NCBI GenBank assembly: GCA_024305405.1
Contig: JAKNDB010000068.1
Location: forward strand, 9,657,501 to 9,721,500
Length of the DNA: 64,000 bases
Reading direction: 5' to 3'
From: Dirofilaria immitis
Lineage: Eukaryota > Nematoda > Chromadorea > Rhabditida > Onchocercidae
The position numbers and the translations under genes are program-made. The notes under the pieces are model-generated. The model saw only the letters and a program-made list of their open reading frames with translations. It was not told the DNA's origin and did not search any database. Below, in pieces: positions 1 through 14,068 of this stretch (the stretch's first letter is position 1; every line of letters begins with the position of its first letter).

Positions 1-143
1 AATGATATAAAGAAATCATTTTTGTAACAATTAATGTGGAAAAATATCACTATAAATGTTGCAGGAAATTACTGATAGATTTCCAGATCAATTTATCTGA
101 TCTTCGTATTTTAACCATTGGCATTGTTACAAGATACATTGTT
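1..143. other. Sequence upstream of the first gene
   Basis: This is the window edge and probable 5' flank of the membrane protein gene starting at 144. A cysteine-rich open frame runs through about 101-270 in a different frame, but it does not join the conserved downstream frame. I see no other gene or RNA here. Confidence 0.4.
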
Positions 144-2626
144 ATGATCAGACGCTCTGTTCTGGTTGCACTAGCAACTCTGATGTTTCGGAAATTTTTA
201 ATGCGTTGTTCATCGTCTATGATAAAAAGTCCCATACAGTCGTCAGTAACGTCATTCTGGGTAATTGTTGAACCGATATCTGTTAGATGGACTAAAGGAT
301 GTCTGGCTGCCGCTGGATGTGCTGATTCCAGATTAACTTTATCAGAATGGAACCTAGTTAGCGATGAAAGGATTTCATCTAGTTGGTCTATACACGAGCT
401 TTTTGTAAGCTTTTATTTCAATTAAAATGAATGTCAATTGATAAAATTGTGCTCTTAAATTTGGATACATTATTATAATTTTTGTCTTGATTTTCATAGA
501 AATTTTCAAAATGGAATAAATTATTTTGTTTAGGATTCTTCACATATGTTTATAAGTTATTGGAATAAAGGAAGGCCTGCAGATATAACGTTCAATTATG
601 AGGTAGTAGGTGTTGATCCAATTTATGGATTCTCAAGAACTTGTGATTCTACGCGAGCAATTCGCGTTTTGATGATAAGGTTCCTTTCAGTAATCTTTAT
701 TCTACTTGCTCATTTAATCTGTTACTTATTTTTTATTTAACACTATTTCTTGTGAATTTTTCAGCAGAAATTAGTACCTGAATCAACAGGTCAAGTAGTC
801 ACATCAACAATAATTCCCATGCAACAACACGATAAAATAACTTTAAATCTGACGGGTAAATGTTTCAATGCTGCAATAATCATACAAAAATATGAATCTA
901 GTTGTCCCTGGTGTTCCTGTGACGAAGGATATGCTATTGTTGGCCAGGTAGTCATTGTCATTTTATTGCCTTCGATTTTATCCACTCATCATATATCTAT
1001 TAATATCTCTTACTAATTTATTCTGTATTTTAGTCTTATAAAGCTTCATAATTATTACAATTTATAAATCCAAAAATTTTAGTTATCGGAATCTGAATCA
1101 CGTGATTTTTTATATAACATGAACGATTCATCAGAAACGTCGGTTGATATAGGTCTAATCGCATTGTCGTCAATTGCGGTCGCTACGTCCGCTGCATTTT
1201 CATGCGTTCTGATTGCATATCTTCGTGAACGGCAATCCAATTTTGGGCGAAATGTTGCGAAATGCAATATGAAATTATTCGACAATGATTCAACAATATG
1301 TGACGGGCAACAAGCTAACTTATACAAGAAGAGATTAAACAGTGCTGAAATCATTAGGTAAAAGATGATGTAAATAAATATATATTATAAAAACACGTAT
1401 TTATAATTATGACTCTTAATGTCATATTTTTAATCAAAACTCGTTACCTGACTAAAGTATTCAAAATTTTTCCTAGCCATAATTTTTTTGACTTTGCAAA
1501 GTTTAATTACTTCCGACTTCGAACAATACAAGTGAGAAAAGTTTTTATTTTATTCAGTTTTCTTTTCTCGGGAAGAAAATTTCTTTTTTCTAATGCTCAC
1601 ACATTTTAATAATTGCTGCCCTTTAAGCATAAACGCTTCATTTCCGTAAGTTTTATCAAATAAATCACAAATCATTGCTTCACTATTCCAACTTTTATTT
1701 ATTTTAATTCGACCATAATTTAGAAATTTATTAATATTCAGACGCCTAATTTCTAAGCACTAAACTCCGACTGAAATTATTAATTAATTTAAAGGTCAGA
1801 TAGATTTGGAATAAATTAAAAAACTTAAAGCTCAATTACGGGTAGCGATGTTTTTATCAGCATATATAAGCTTTTGCAAGCATATTTGTTCATGTCATCT
1901 ACCTATGTATTATGCATGATTAAGAATCCTTAAAACTCTCAAAAACTAAAAGAAAATAGAATTTGAGATTTCGAAATTGATCGAACTTCGCGATGAAGAT
2001 TTTTACCACTCTTTATGTAAAATCCATACCTGCCATTGCGAATGAAAACTTCTTTTCCTTTGTCATTAAATCCAAGAGATTTTAGCTCTTTTCGTGAGAG
2101 TTAAAGTATCTCATTTCATCTACTGTTTTGATGATTAGCTTTTTGCAAGGTTTACAATCTGTCATTACAGAAATATCAAAATAGATGTAAATATGTGACG
2201 ATAGATTAGTGTCCATTCCGGAACAATATTGTTTTTGTTTGTTGATAGATTTTCATACTTTTCCATAAATTAACTCTTATCAAACTGATAAATAATTATA
2301 AGAAATTAACTTATGGATAAGTAACTGTTACATAAAAGCAGTTATGGAACAAATAATCCTCGAGAAAGAATGCATAATATTTTTGAAAAGCAGCGCTTAT
2401 TTTCAAAATTTTTAGGTATCAACCAACACGTGATTGCTCCACACTAAAGTCATATCGAGTAAAAAGCAATCATTGTGGAAGCGTTTTGGGGAATAATGTT
2501 ATAGATTGTCGTAATGCGACCAACGATTGGAATATAGAATCAGCATTGCTTGATGGAATACATAGGTATTATGAGTCATCGGACATACTACCTGCCTGTA
2601 ACAATAATGATAATTTGAAAGTGTAA
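144..2626 (+). CDS. Cysteine-rich single-pass membrane protein, paralog A (5 exons)
   Basis: Proposed exons are 144-404, 534-689, 765-947, 1083-1357 and 2416-2626; all junctions are GT-AG and phases agree, giving about 361 residues. I chose the ATG at 144 because it opens a signal-peptide-like start (MIRRSVLVALATLMF). The ectodomain carries paired cysteines (KGCLAAAGC, GFSRTCD, GKCFNA, SCPWCSC) and an N-glycosylation site in NLTGKC. One hydrophobic segment (IGLIALSSIAVATSAAFSC, exon 4) is followed by basic residues, so type I topology is inferred. Exon 5 encodes a cytosolic tail with four cysteines and lies after a 1.06 kb intron. The first four exons match the gene at 14069-16772 exon for exon, which is the main evidence that the model is real. 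I do not recognise the family, and its function is unknown. Confidence 0.75.
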
Positions 2627-5600
2627 TTGTCCTTTTTCAACCGTTGAAATTAATTTTTGAAAGAACTTGACTATTGTTTGATCCAGAAGAGCCGAAGAAT
2701 TTATAGACAATGATTATTTCATTGTCTTTAAATTTGATAAAGCTGAAAAGAAAATCTAATGATTCATTTGCAACAATAATATTGATGTGACATAATTATC
2801 AATTCTGATAATTATTTTTATTGATTGTCGAACTTGTCTTCATAATTTTTCGATTTTACATAATTTTTTGCTAAACTGTCTTGTAAAAAGAAGAAACGAA
2901 ACTTTAGAGTTGAATCTCGAGCACTTGAGATAAATCAGAATTAATTCGAATTATTTGGGATTCAATTTCAGGCTTCTTCACCATTCTATTGTCCTGCTTT
3001 CCTTTTTTCTGTAAATAAAAACCGACAGTTTCATCTCTCACATTTCATTATTAATTTATAGAAGTTCTACTGTTCATAATGTAATGTCTTTAGAACGTCT
3101 GCAAAGTTCTCAATAAGAAGCAAAAATTCGTCTATTGAATGACAGAATTTAAGAACAAACCTTTGCTCGATTTACCTGTGATATTGTATTATTATGCCAC
3201 CTGTTACTCCTTTGTTGTCACATTTCAATTAAAAATTGATTTATTGTGAAATAGCATTGAATCATTTATCTTCCCTCTTTAAGTGTTAATATTCTTATTT
3301 TTATGGAATAATGCATGTGAAACGAGCATAAATTAAACTTGCTATGAGTAATAACTAAATAATTGATGTGATTCAGATGGCTTCTAAAAATATTTCCTTT
3401 AAATCAAAGTACACACGGACAATGAGCACTGGTCCATTAATACTGCTATTTCTCTTCTATTGACGACTGAAGTAAAACTTGGTTTGACTTTCTTCAGCAA
3501 GATATCAATTATATTAGAAATAGGCAGATTAATTAGCAGCTTTTTATTGATTAACCTCAATTAACAATAACACCTCACAATAAGGTGAGAATGATGGGAA
3601 TTTGAAGTTTTGAGATATACAGTATGCAATCGATTCAATGATCTTGTGACCTTGTCTTCATGTATTGTAAAAGAATCAAAAATGGATCGTTTGCATACAG
3701 AGCGATGCCACTTCTTTTGTTTACTTGTAGACATAAAATTTTCCTTTTCTTTTTCCTATCTGCTATGTAAACTTGTGAGAAGGACAAGGAGATTAATAAA
3801 TTTAATCTTACCTTCAAAAATCTATTAATCAGCTTATTAATAAGGAAATGGAAAATTTAAGTTGTTTTAAATTAAAACAAACTCGAAAAGTGAAATTTCG
3901 AAAGACATCTCCTCTAAAAATTCTTCATCATTTGAAGAATCGGATAGAAGAAATCTAAAAATAATGAATGTAATGTGTAATAAAGATGAAAAAACAAGAA
4001 GAATATATTTATAGCATACAAATTGGATAAGAATAGCTATGAATTAATTAATCCATTCAAGGTGGCATTATCTTAACTTGTGATAATAAGGGGCAAGAAG
4101 AATATCGTTGAAAGAACATCAACAAAAAATCTGCTTTTTTTTCTCGTTCTTTTTATGGATAACCGATCAGTAATTGTTGTAGAGCAGATGATGCAATGTA
4201 CTTATCATATTACACATTTAATTTAACTATGCAAAATTGCATTCATCAAACAAGATTTAGCACGACAAATTAACCCTTCACTTACCATCTACAGTATGAT
4301 TTTTATTAGAATTAGAAGGAAAAATTTGCTTAAACTTTAATCTTTTCAATCCTAAAAACTTCCCTCCTTCAAAAGTGCGGAAAGAGAATTTGTTTATCAT
4401 TATCTTCTTTCTATTTCTTCTCTTTTCACTGATCGTAGCCCATTACTTATTCTAAAATACCATTTAATTTGCATTTTAATTATGAAAGTATTCTCAATAC
4501 TGGAAACAAAAAAAAGTCTTTTATTTTCATTTCTTTTTATCTTTTAAATAGTTTCGAAATTGGTTTTGAATCAATCCATTATTTCACTAATGTAACAATT
4601 CGGAAAAATATCATACTTTTATCAATGAACACAAGTAATTATATATAATTTCAATTTCATGATAGTAATCAGTTTATTGTAATAGAGAAGATTCATAATA
4701 GTATTATAGTTGTAACCACCTATTATAATGCCAAGAAAGAAGTTGAAACAAATTTATAGTTATAAATTACAATGATAGAATGATTTAAAAAAGCGTTTTT
4801 CTTTATTTGAAATATTTCGTAAGAGTTAGCTCAAGAAGCTGAAGTATAGCAAACAGATGTTGCTTATATTGTTCAGTGAAATAAGCTTATTCAAGTTCGA
4901 CTGAGGACCCTCTCCAATCTTCTTTTGCTACCTGTTCATAAATAAAGTGAGTCTATAAGTAGCTTCTTTAAATTTTCCATTTTAAAGCAGAATGGTACAA
5001 TATGATTGCTGAATCATCATCACGACTCATGATTTTATGGCTTTATCCATTTTTTGAATCTGTGCGATCTTTCCAGTTATAAAATAAACTTTTTAATTTA
5101 TGAGTTATCATTCTAGCCGAACCTTTCAAACTTTTGCTAAATTGCAAAATTTTTCATCACTTGCTTAGTTAAACCAAAATTAATAAATCTAATCTTTTAG
5201 AACTTTATTTCATTTTATTCTCAATTACACGGAAAATCATAAGTAATATACGAAGTGATTTAAATGAATTAACAAATAAAGCAATTAATATAGTTGATTT
5301 CAGGATTTGAATAATGATAACTAATTATTGCTGTGAATGATTTCTAATTCTTTACTTTATTAAGTGCATTCGTTATTTAATTATTGAAGTTAAAATGCTA
5401 TGTATAAAAAATATTGAGCACTATTACTGCTTATCTCAAATATATGAAAACATAGCATTGCATTCTTTTTTAATCATGTTGATTTAGAAAAGATGAAATC
5501 TTTTTAATCATTCATTAAAGATTGAATTTATTCATTTTACATTTTGCTAAAATTTCGAAGAAGACTGAGTAGTTAAAAATGGTTAAAAGCGATGCATAGA

Positions 5601-8600
5601 AGGTTGAATGTTTGGTTATAACTTATGGAAAGATTAATATTTTACTAATTTATAGTTCATTAAATTAAGATCATTAAATTTCTTTTTTCTTTTTCATATC
5701 TTCATAACTATGACAAATTATTACGCTATATTATTGAAATTGCCAAGGAAACTTCTACAGATCTCACTGTGAAAAAGCTGACTCCAAGCAAAAATATTTC
5801 TGCAAAATCAATTAACGAAAATCTATCACTAATTAACTTATTATAACTTTTCCACTCCCGATGAAAGATCCGATTTGTTAGAAATAATATTCAAAAAATG
5901 AAATAAAAAAGTTGGCGATGAGCGAGGAAGTTGACTAGAATTATTTATAAATCGATTGAAGTTGTCACTTCCCATGTTGCAATATCCCACAACCCTGTCT
6001 CACTCATCCTTTTCCAAAAAAAAAGGTGTTGATTTCGTTGAGTCAAAAATGAAGCTAAAGCTCTCTTTCCATTTATGAATTTTACCATGAAGCTGTACAA
6101 CTACAGAGAATGTTGAAAAAGCATGTAATACATTCCAAATGTTATAAATAATAAAGAATCAAAACATTAATTTAATCATCCTATTCTTAGGAGATAACCT
6201 TCTCGATGTTTTCAATACATCCTTTTTATTTTCTAACTTTTCATCATGTGGATATTTTTCGCTTAATTTTTCAATAATTTTAAATTTAACTTTTAGGTCT
6301 CGAATCAAATTTTTATATAAAAAAAAATATATGAAAATAAAGGGATGACAAATGCATTTGATCATCTCAGCTCAATTTGAACTTATCTATTCTTGTGAAT
6401 CATTTTATAGTTTCTCCAAGCTCATTGAAATGAAAATCAATTTCAAACTGGTTCAATTTGAAGAATTTCAGGATAATGTCAAATTGTGAGTAATTAATTA
6501 AATTTTCTTTGGGATTCAAAACCCTCTAGTCAAATTGTTTTGCCTATTTGATTCATGCATTTGGCTACCAAGAAAATAGAATGGAAAGCATTTATGTTAT
6601 ACAGTTCTGTCCATCCACTATCACACCTTTCCTTGGACTATTCTTTGAATTCTCTTTTTAATTCCTGGAATATAAATCACATATTAGAATGAATTCTCGT
6701 CCAAACAATAAAACTGTGATGAATTCATCTCCAACTTAAATTTGTCTGTCCTTCTGTTTACTTTCGATCTTCTTTCTTCAAAATAATATCTACTGTTGCT
6801 ATACCAAGACAACTTGAGTAATTCACATTACTATGAAAAGTGCAGGAATCTCTCCATTGTTATCACTTTCAATTTTTTCTTTTTGTAGATGTGAAGTCAG
6901 GAAAAGTATTGAACTTCTGTATTATTTTGTAATGAAAACTAAGATCATGAAAAAGCACTCTTTCTACATCGTATCATGATTTTTGTAAGATGATCGCCAT
7001 GTTATAAGAATAGGCATTTATTGATTAGGTGATAATGGTAGCTAAAATTTCATGACACAATTTCTTTGATCCAACTACTGCCAGATTGTCCGTTCACATT
7101 TCAAAATGGTATCGAGCAGATGATTTATACTACATCAACTAATATCATTCGAAATGTAGATAAGACAAGAAATAAGAATGGGAAAAATGACTGAGATCTT
7201 TCACTTCGTAGTCCAACTTCCACAATAACAACGTACTTCAGAATTAATAAGAATGCAATGATGACTTTGAAATATTTATACAATGCGCAAAAAAACTTTT
7301 AACAGCTGTCGTAAAGTGTTTTCAAGAAATTCACTACGAGAAATCGATCACCAAATTTGTATAAGTATATAAGTGGAGTGGAATAATCTTCCGAGTAAAG
7401 TAACTGCAATTGTTTGTAGGAAATTATTCGATATCAGCATTTGATCGCAATAAGTTTCTAGAAATTGCACATCTGGAACTATTTAAAATTATCCGAAACT
7501 AATTGCTATTAGTTTAGCATTATTTTATGCATAAATTAAATTTCTCTTACTATATCATTTTTTTTGTTTGAACTGTCTGATAATTGAAATTGTAACTAGA
7601 TTTACAGCATACCTTAGAAAAAAATGCAATTTTAACATTGCCAATCTATTTCAGTTCTTTTTGCTGATATTAAAAACATTTATATATATTCCGACTTGAA
7701 AATCCTCATTTTCTCTTCTTTATTTCTATAATTTGAAGACAAATCACTGTTATAATTAAGTTTTATAATTCTATGATGCGTAAATGTGACATTTCAACAG
7801 TCTTCGATTGTGACAACAATCTATCCACATTATTTTAAAATAGTTATATTTCGGGAGACTTGAAAAAACGATTACGGAAGATATATTTCTTTGTGGAATG
7901 ATGAAGTCGAAATTTGCATAATTTATCTGCAAGAATTACAACTTCATAAATATCTTACAAATTTATCAATTAATTAAGGCTATCAATAAATTTGATAATA
8001 ACCGTAAGATACTTATTTATACAGCTGTTACTAGCAGAAATGATAGCGAGCAGTTAATCACTGTTATAAATTGTTATGTGTGTTATCATTTATGTAAATT
8101 TTTGATTTTAATTTACAATTCTCAATTTTTAAAATTTCGGATGTTTCTCGAGATTTTTTTAATTTTTTTCAATAAAACACATAAATTTGGTACGCCGACA
8201 TCTGTGCCTCAAAGAAAACTTTGTTCAAAAAACTATTGTACTTTTTAATATGTACTAAAAATTGAATAGATTTTCTCCTTCCTTAATTCATCAGAATTAA
8301 TCTTTTTTGTTAGAGCGATAATACAGAGATGATTTCGCATAAAATCTTGTTTAACAAAATCTTGAGAAAATCGAATTTTTCAAACTTAATAAGGGAAAAA
8401 GAATGTTTCCACTCTCATCATCGTTGTGTGTTACGGCGTTAATTTAATAAAAACTTCCACAAACATAGCATGAGTGGATGAAGTATGCATGCTTATGCAA
8501 TTTTTTATATAAATAAAGGATGAAATACTTGGAATAGGTTAGAGAGACAGAATGCAGAATATGTTAATATCGAGTTGGGATTCTGGGAGGATCTTGATGA

Positions 8601-9661
8601 ATTCGAGAGGACAATTTATTCATGCAGCACTTAGCAACTCATTTTTCCATCCAACTTCTAAACATTTCTTCACGAAAAATAAGTTATTTTGAAATTCATT
8701 TCATCAATAAGCCTAATTTATAGTACATTCATAGGTCTTCGTTAGCAGATAATTTTTAATGTTTGCTTAAACTTATGTCATCGAAGATGAGTTAGTGAAA
8801 AAACAAATCAATTTAGTTCTTATGACTGGAGAACTTCGGCAATTTCGATTATATTAGGTATTAAGAAAGCTTTGTTGTTTATTATTGAAATAGTTTAAAT
8901 TAACTTTTCGTAAGCTTATCATTGAATAACTTATTCATTTCATTGTTGATAATTGCAGAAATTAGTAGCAACGAATAGACGAGAGTGTTGCCCTTTTTAT
9001 CTATAATATTCGAGCCTTAGGCCTTCAAAAATCTCAAAATATCAGATGGACAATGCAAACAACATAGAATATTTATGATTTCTCATTTTCCCTGTTTCCT
9101 TTATCGTACTTCGCTTCTATTTTTTTTCTCCACAGGACTTCTAAATCACAATAAGCTCTGAACAACACTGCTCCGAATCTCCTCTTCATGCAAAGGTAAT
9201 TGTCACTATAATAATATTCAAATTAATAACAGATATATAAGTAGTAGTGATTGTTCTAGTAGCAACATGATAATAATGGAAGCTAATAGCATTATTTATA
9301 TGATTCATCGTGAAATTAGGAATCAACTGGTCATTTACAGATTTATTTGTTTGGCAAAATGAGCACTTTCATTAGGCGTTAGCAAAATCAACAAGATAAA
9401 TATGATGTAGCGCTTTGATTAAGAGAGAGAACAATAAATAGAATATTCATCATTCATTGTTTGTTCGTTGTTACATCTTCTACAAACTTCTTGTATGTTC
9501 AAATAACAAAAATGAAAACAGTCTTATACAGAATGACGATAAGTCGTATTTAAAAGAAAGAAAATTTCCAATATCATTTATCAGATAAATTAAATTCAGC
9601 ATAATATGTTCGTTGATCAATTCGCATTATTTATAATTAGCAATCATTACGGAAATAGTTC

Positions 9662-9703
9662 GTTGATAACTATACAGTCGTTGATGACTGTATAGTTATC
9701 AAC
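9662..9703. repeat. Perfect 18-bp inverted repeat with 6-nt loop
   Basis: The left arm GTTGATAACTATACAGTC (9662-9679) is exactly complementary to the right arm at 9686-9703, with GTTGAT between them. It can form a cruciform or, if transcribed, a perfect hairpin. No gene lies nearby. At 42 nt it is shorter than a usual microRNA precursor. Confidence 0.9.
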
Positions 9704-10524
9704 AGTAATGAGCATTATAAACTTTTGTTCTTACATTATTTTTGCTTTATTTTTGCTCACTTCTCCATATTTCATTGGTTTATTCAAAAATAATCACAGT
9801 AATTGATAAATAATGAAAATAAAAATGAATCAGAAGAATTTCAATGTTTGTTGTGAATTCAGATCTGTGATTTGATTTGATTTGTGTATGACAAAAGGGA
9901 TATTTGTTGAAATGTAATGATTAGCTATTTCATGCAGAAAGATTTATCAGATATTATAAATAATTATGCAGTGCAATATTTTTAAAAGTTACTGATTGAC
10001 AGAATTGCGTAAAGCGTAAAAGCGATCCATCAGACTGATGAATATTTGCGATTATCAGAGTCACAAATTTAGAGATACAATAACATTTTTTGTTGTTTGT
10101 TATCAACTGTATTGTTATTGAAGAGCTTGGCTTCATGTTTAAGACTTTAAATAGAAACAAATCGACTATATTCATGCTTCTCATTTTTATGACTTATAAA
10201 ATATTTTACTGAACTTTTGAAATAGTAACGCTCGACTATGAATTCTGTAAGTATGTTGGATAGATTTCTGTCTTCGCTTAATATTATTCCAATTATTGTT
10301 AGATTTATCATTATCATCACTAATATGATAAATTATGTTATCAAGGAGCAATTAATGAATGAATTATAACTTTTAAATCGTTTTCTTCGAGATAGAAAGG
10401 GCATGGCTGCTCGATTGGTTCTCGAGATGAATCATGTTGATAAAAATCAGATTCTTTATTCATAACACAATTTGATTTGAGAGGAAAGCTATAATAGTTG
10501 TTAGCTTTCGATTATGATAAAATA

Positions 10525-10630
10525 CACTTTTGAAATATATTCATATCTGAATTCATATCGATTTTTTTCGAGTTTATATGTTATTTTTGCTGATCATTAT
10601 GTATGAATGTGAATATATATTTCAAAAGTG
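10525..10630. repeat. Imperfect inverted repeat, about 30-bp arms
   Basis: The left arm begins CACTTTTGAAATATATTC at 10525 and the right arm ends GAATATATATTTCAAAAGTG at 10630. They pair over about 25-30 bases with small gaps, leaving a central spacer of roughly 45 bases. It may be a MITE-like remnant or a hairpin-forming transcript; nothing else supports either reading. Confidence 0.65.
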
Positions 10631-13600
10631 AAAAAAAGATTTTTTTTGAAAATTAATATCATCTATTTTCAAGCAGCTAATTTTTATTAATTACAGAATT
10701 TGATTTTTATTAATTGCAAAAAAATTGGCTTAGTTTTTATGAAATTGATGGGTTTATTTTATTTAATTTATACTAAAACTAGAGGGAATTGAAAAAATTA
10801 AAAAATAATTAGACGAGTTTTAGGAAAAAGTACCATTGGCAATGTTAACAATTTAAAAAAAAATCTCTAAAAGGATATGGCATACTTACACTACAAAGTA
10901 TCAATATTCAACAACATTTTCAGTATTGTTTGACTTGAAAATCAAGTCTCTACAATCATCATTGCCCACGTTATCCTATTTCCACCCTCGAATAATATTG
11001 TTTTTTCGTTATATTTCAGTACATTCAAACACTTTAAAGTGTTTCATAAAATGAGCTAAGAAAGTTAAGCAGCATCAACAAGTTTTAACTGATCATAAAA
11101 ATTCCCAAAAAGTGTTCGTTGCGATCCTATCGTTAATCTTTGATCTAACACAAAAAGGAATTTATTCAAATTTCAACACTTTTTCTGCTTCATTAAACTT
11201 TCATTGATGATAATGGAATTGTACATTATTTGCATTCGTTAGTCGTAGAATTATCCGACATATTTGTTATTTAATATAAGGGATCATCTCAAGGAATACT
11301 TGGTCCTTAGGAATAAAGGCCTATAAGAAAATGCCCATGAAGAGTGTAGTTGAGGAATATATAAGTAATACAGTGTTATTCAAAATTTCCAATAAATTTA
11401 GTTAAAAAAAAAGGATGAAATATTTCAGTAGTAATAATCAATAGCTATCTATTTTAAGTGTACAATTCATTTTCTTAATCATTGAAGAAAATGCTGAGAA
11501 ATATTAGCAATTTTATAAATCATATTGAGATAAATTGGTATCTCTAAAATATTGCACTATTTGAAATGATTACAGAACGTTCCAATGATGATGGATGGGA
11601 GATTCAAAGTGAATTATAGAATTAATACCGAGGTTAACACATTGCTGACAGCTGTAAATTCTTTTTGAAATCAGATAATGAAATCCAAGGATGCTTCTTG
11701 AGATAGTCGTAATTTAAAATTTTTTGTTCATTTCTCAACCGTCGACCATCTTTCTCATTTAATAATTGATGATTGTGGAGTCAAATTACCATAATTTCTT
11801 GATCAATAAAGTAAGGCTGCTCTAAATAGTCACTTTGGGAAAAAAAAATTCTATGTCTTTCGATGGTTATTTTTTGTATTTGTAATCGTAAGTAACATGC
11901 TGGTTAGTGCTATCATAGTAACGCTGTCATTATTAACTTGTCTACTATTTTCTGGCTCCAATCTAAGTCCATTATAATTTTCTTTCATTTGCATTCCTTG
12001 TTTAATTCTCTGAATTTTCAGTCTATTTCTCAGTGTTGGTACAATTTTTTTTTGGATCATTTCTAAAATCATCGAATACGAATGTTTCATTTCTGATCTC
12101 TCGACGCTTTTTTTTTTTGAACCAACAAATTCAAAATAATTTGATGGAAATATTGTATTCTCTCCTATACAAAAGTATAATGTTTCATAAATCGATTCTA
12201 ATTTGATCATTTAAATTTAAATAATGTTAATGAGAAGAATAGAAATGGTTTTTAAGTAACAATATAATTTGTTTCCTTTCTTCCGTGCATTTTTTTAAAA
12301 TAAAAGTTGAAAGATTCGGAAGTATGATGTCTTGTTAAGCCTAATGACATTTAAAACATTAATTTAAAGCACTCCTGAATCCTAGGCTTAGAGAGCGGAT
12401 TCAATTTTTGTTAATTTTAACTATTTATGCGGAAGTTGTAATTTCCTTAAAGCATTTTTTTAACAAATTCGATAATTCAGAAAATTTTTTATGTTTAAAA
12501 ATGGAATCATCTTTTCACAAACTTTATTTTTGTTTCATTTTGAACCCATGATTTGTATTATTAAAATTTGCTGTTAAAATTGACTGTTTCACTGCATAAT
12601 CGTTGTTTCTGAATTTCCATATCATTATAAAGGAAAAATACGAACAAGCAGAAAATTCGAACTTCAAAATCTTATATCACTTGGAATTGTTTTGCTGCAT
12701 CCTTTAAAAGTGGTTCTCAATCTTAGGAAGAAACTTTTGTCAACAAAGGGATAAAATAGTATTACTCTTTTTCAATATTTCTAATAATAAACTGTTTCAT
12801 GACGGCACCATGCCATTGCATTACTATAAAAAAGCGAACTTCAAGAAGATATTTAATAACTGATTTCAGATTAATTTTTCTTTTCTTTTAGATTCCACAA
12901 TTTCGTTATCACAAAATATCTTTCATTAAACTAATCGACTTTTATTTTTTGCGAGCACAATTAAAATTTCCAGTAATATTTATTGGCAATATATTAACTA
13001 AAAGCTTTTAGAGTTTTTGGTATGAAATTGGATTTGATTTACTGACGCCAATCTTCGCAAAATTAGCTTGTAAGCCGTTGAAAATTTGGGAATATATTAG
13101 ATATTTTAGCTTGAAGGCAACTCAACTCCATCAGTTTAGAATGAAAGAATCATTCATTCCCTCGGGAACGATTTTGAATCAATTTTTACTCTTCATATTA
13201 GTTTTCACCAAAATACGTTTAACAATTTTTATTTTTAGACATATTTTATCTTCTTTTCATTGCAAGTCATTTCTGACTTCAACTAACAGATTTTTTGATG
13301 AAATAGGTAAAGTTATTCTTTAGATGACAGGAATTTGTCAAATTTATTAATTTTATTTTAATCATTTTCACAGATTTTTCAAATTGAAATCCAAAAACAG
13401 AGACGCTAGCAAAAATTGATTTAAAATACCATCTTTTTGAAAGTTTATTCATGACTTAGACTTTTTATAACATTTACAGCAAATGATCGATTTTAATTTT
13501 TCTGATCAATTACTTTTAATTCCTACAAAAGTTCTTTATTTATTCATACAATTATGGAATGCTGATTAATTTTTACTAATTTACGAGTTTCGAAAATTAC

Positions 13601-14068
13601 TGCTAGAATAAGACAATGTGTTACCAATGAAAAAGATTTAAGTCCTAAAATTTGTTTGTGTAGTTTTCACGTCCGTCTTGTCCTCATCAATCAAATATTT
13701 CAATGTTTAATTATGTAGTTTTGTTTCGTTAAACATTTGAATTTTATTTAAGTTTTAAATATTTTTGTTTTTGATCAATTTTTTTGCATTTATACGTTTG
13801 CTTATGTATTAAATTGTTAGCTTGTAAAATTTATCATTGGCAGTAAAAAATCTAATCCAAATAATTGATCGATCTTTGAAAATTTTTATCATTAAACCAT
13901 CTGTAGTTAAAAATAATTGTCTTTACTTCATTTGTTAACTATTGATTCCACTAAATTCTGCTTTGAGATATGTTTAGCATTACTAAATTTTCTTCAAGAA
14001 TATTCTTTAGCAGAATGAAAATAATAATTTAAGCTATTCGAAATGAATGAAAAGAAAAGGCAGCATAA

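Larger units (their letters stand above)
2627..14068. other. Long AT-rich stretch with no convincing gene
   Basis: About 11.4 kb of AT-rich sequence. Short open frames occur (for example near 6159-6365, 9954-10184, 11851-12210 and 13078-13323), but none has a recognisable motif, conserved cysteine pattern or linked splice sites. The only structured elements I can support are two inverted repeats at 9662-9703 and 10525-10630, listed separately. It presumably holds regulatory DNA for the flanking paralogs. Confidence 0.6.

Noticed and set aside
101..270. Cysteine-rich open frame (CYDQTLCSGC) overlapping exon 1 of paralog A in another frame
   Set aside because: It cannot be joined to the conserved W-x9-W-KGC frame by a valid splice, and the overlapping frame from 144 supplies a better signal-peptide start that aligns with paralog B.
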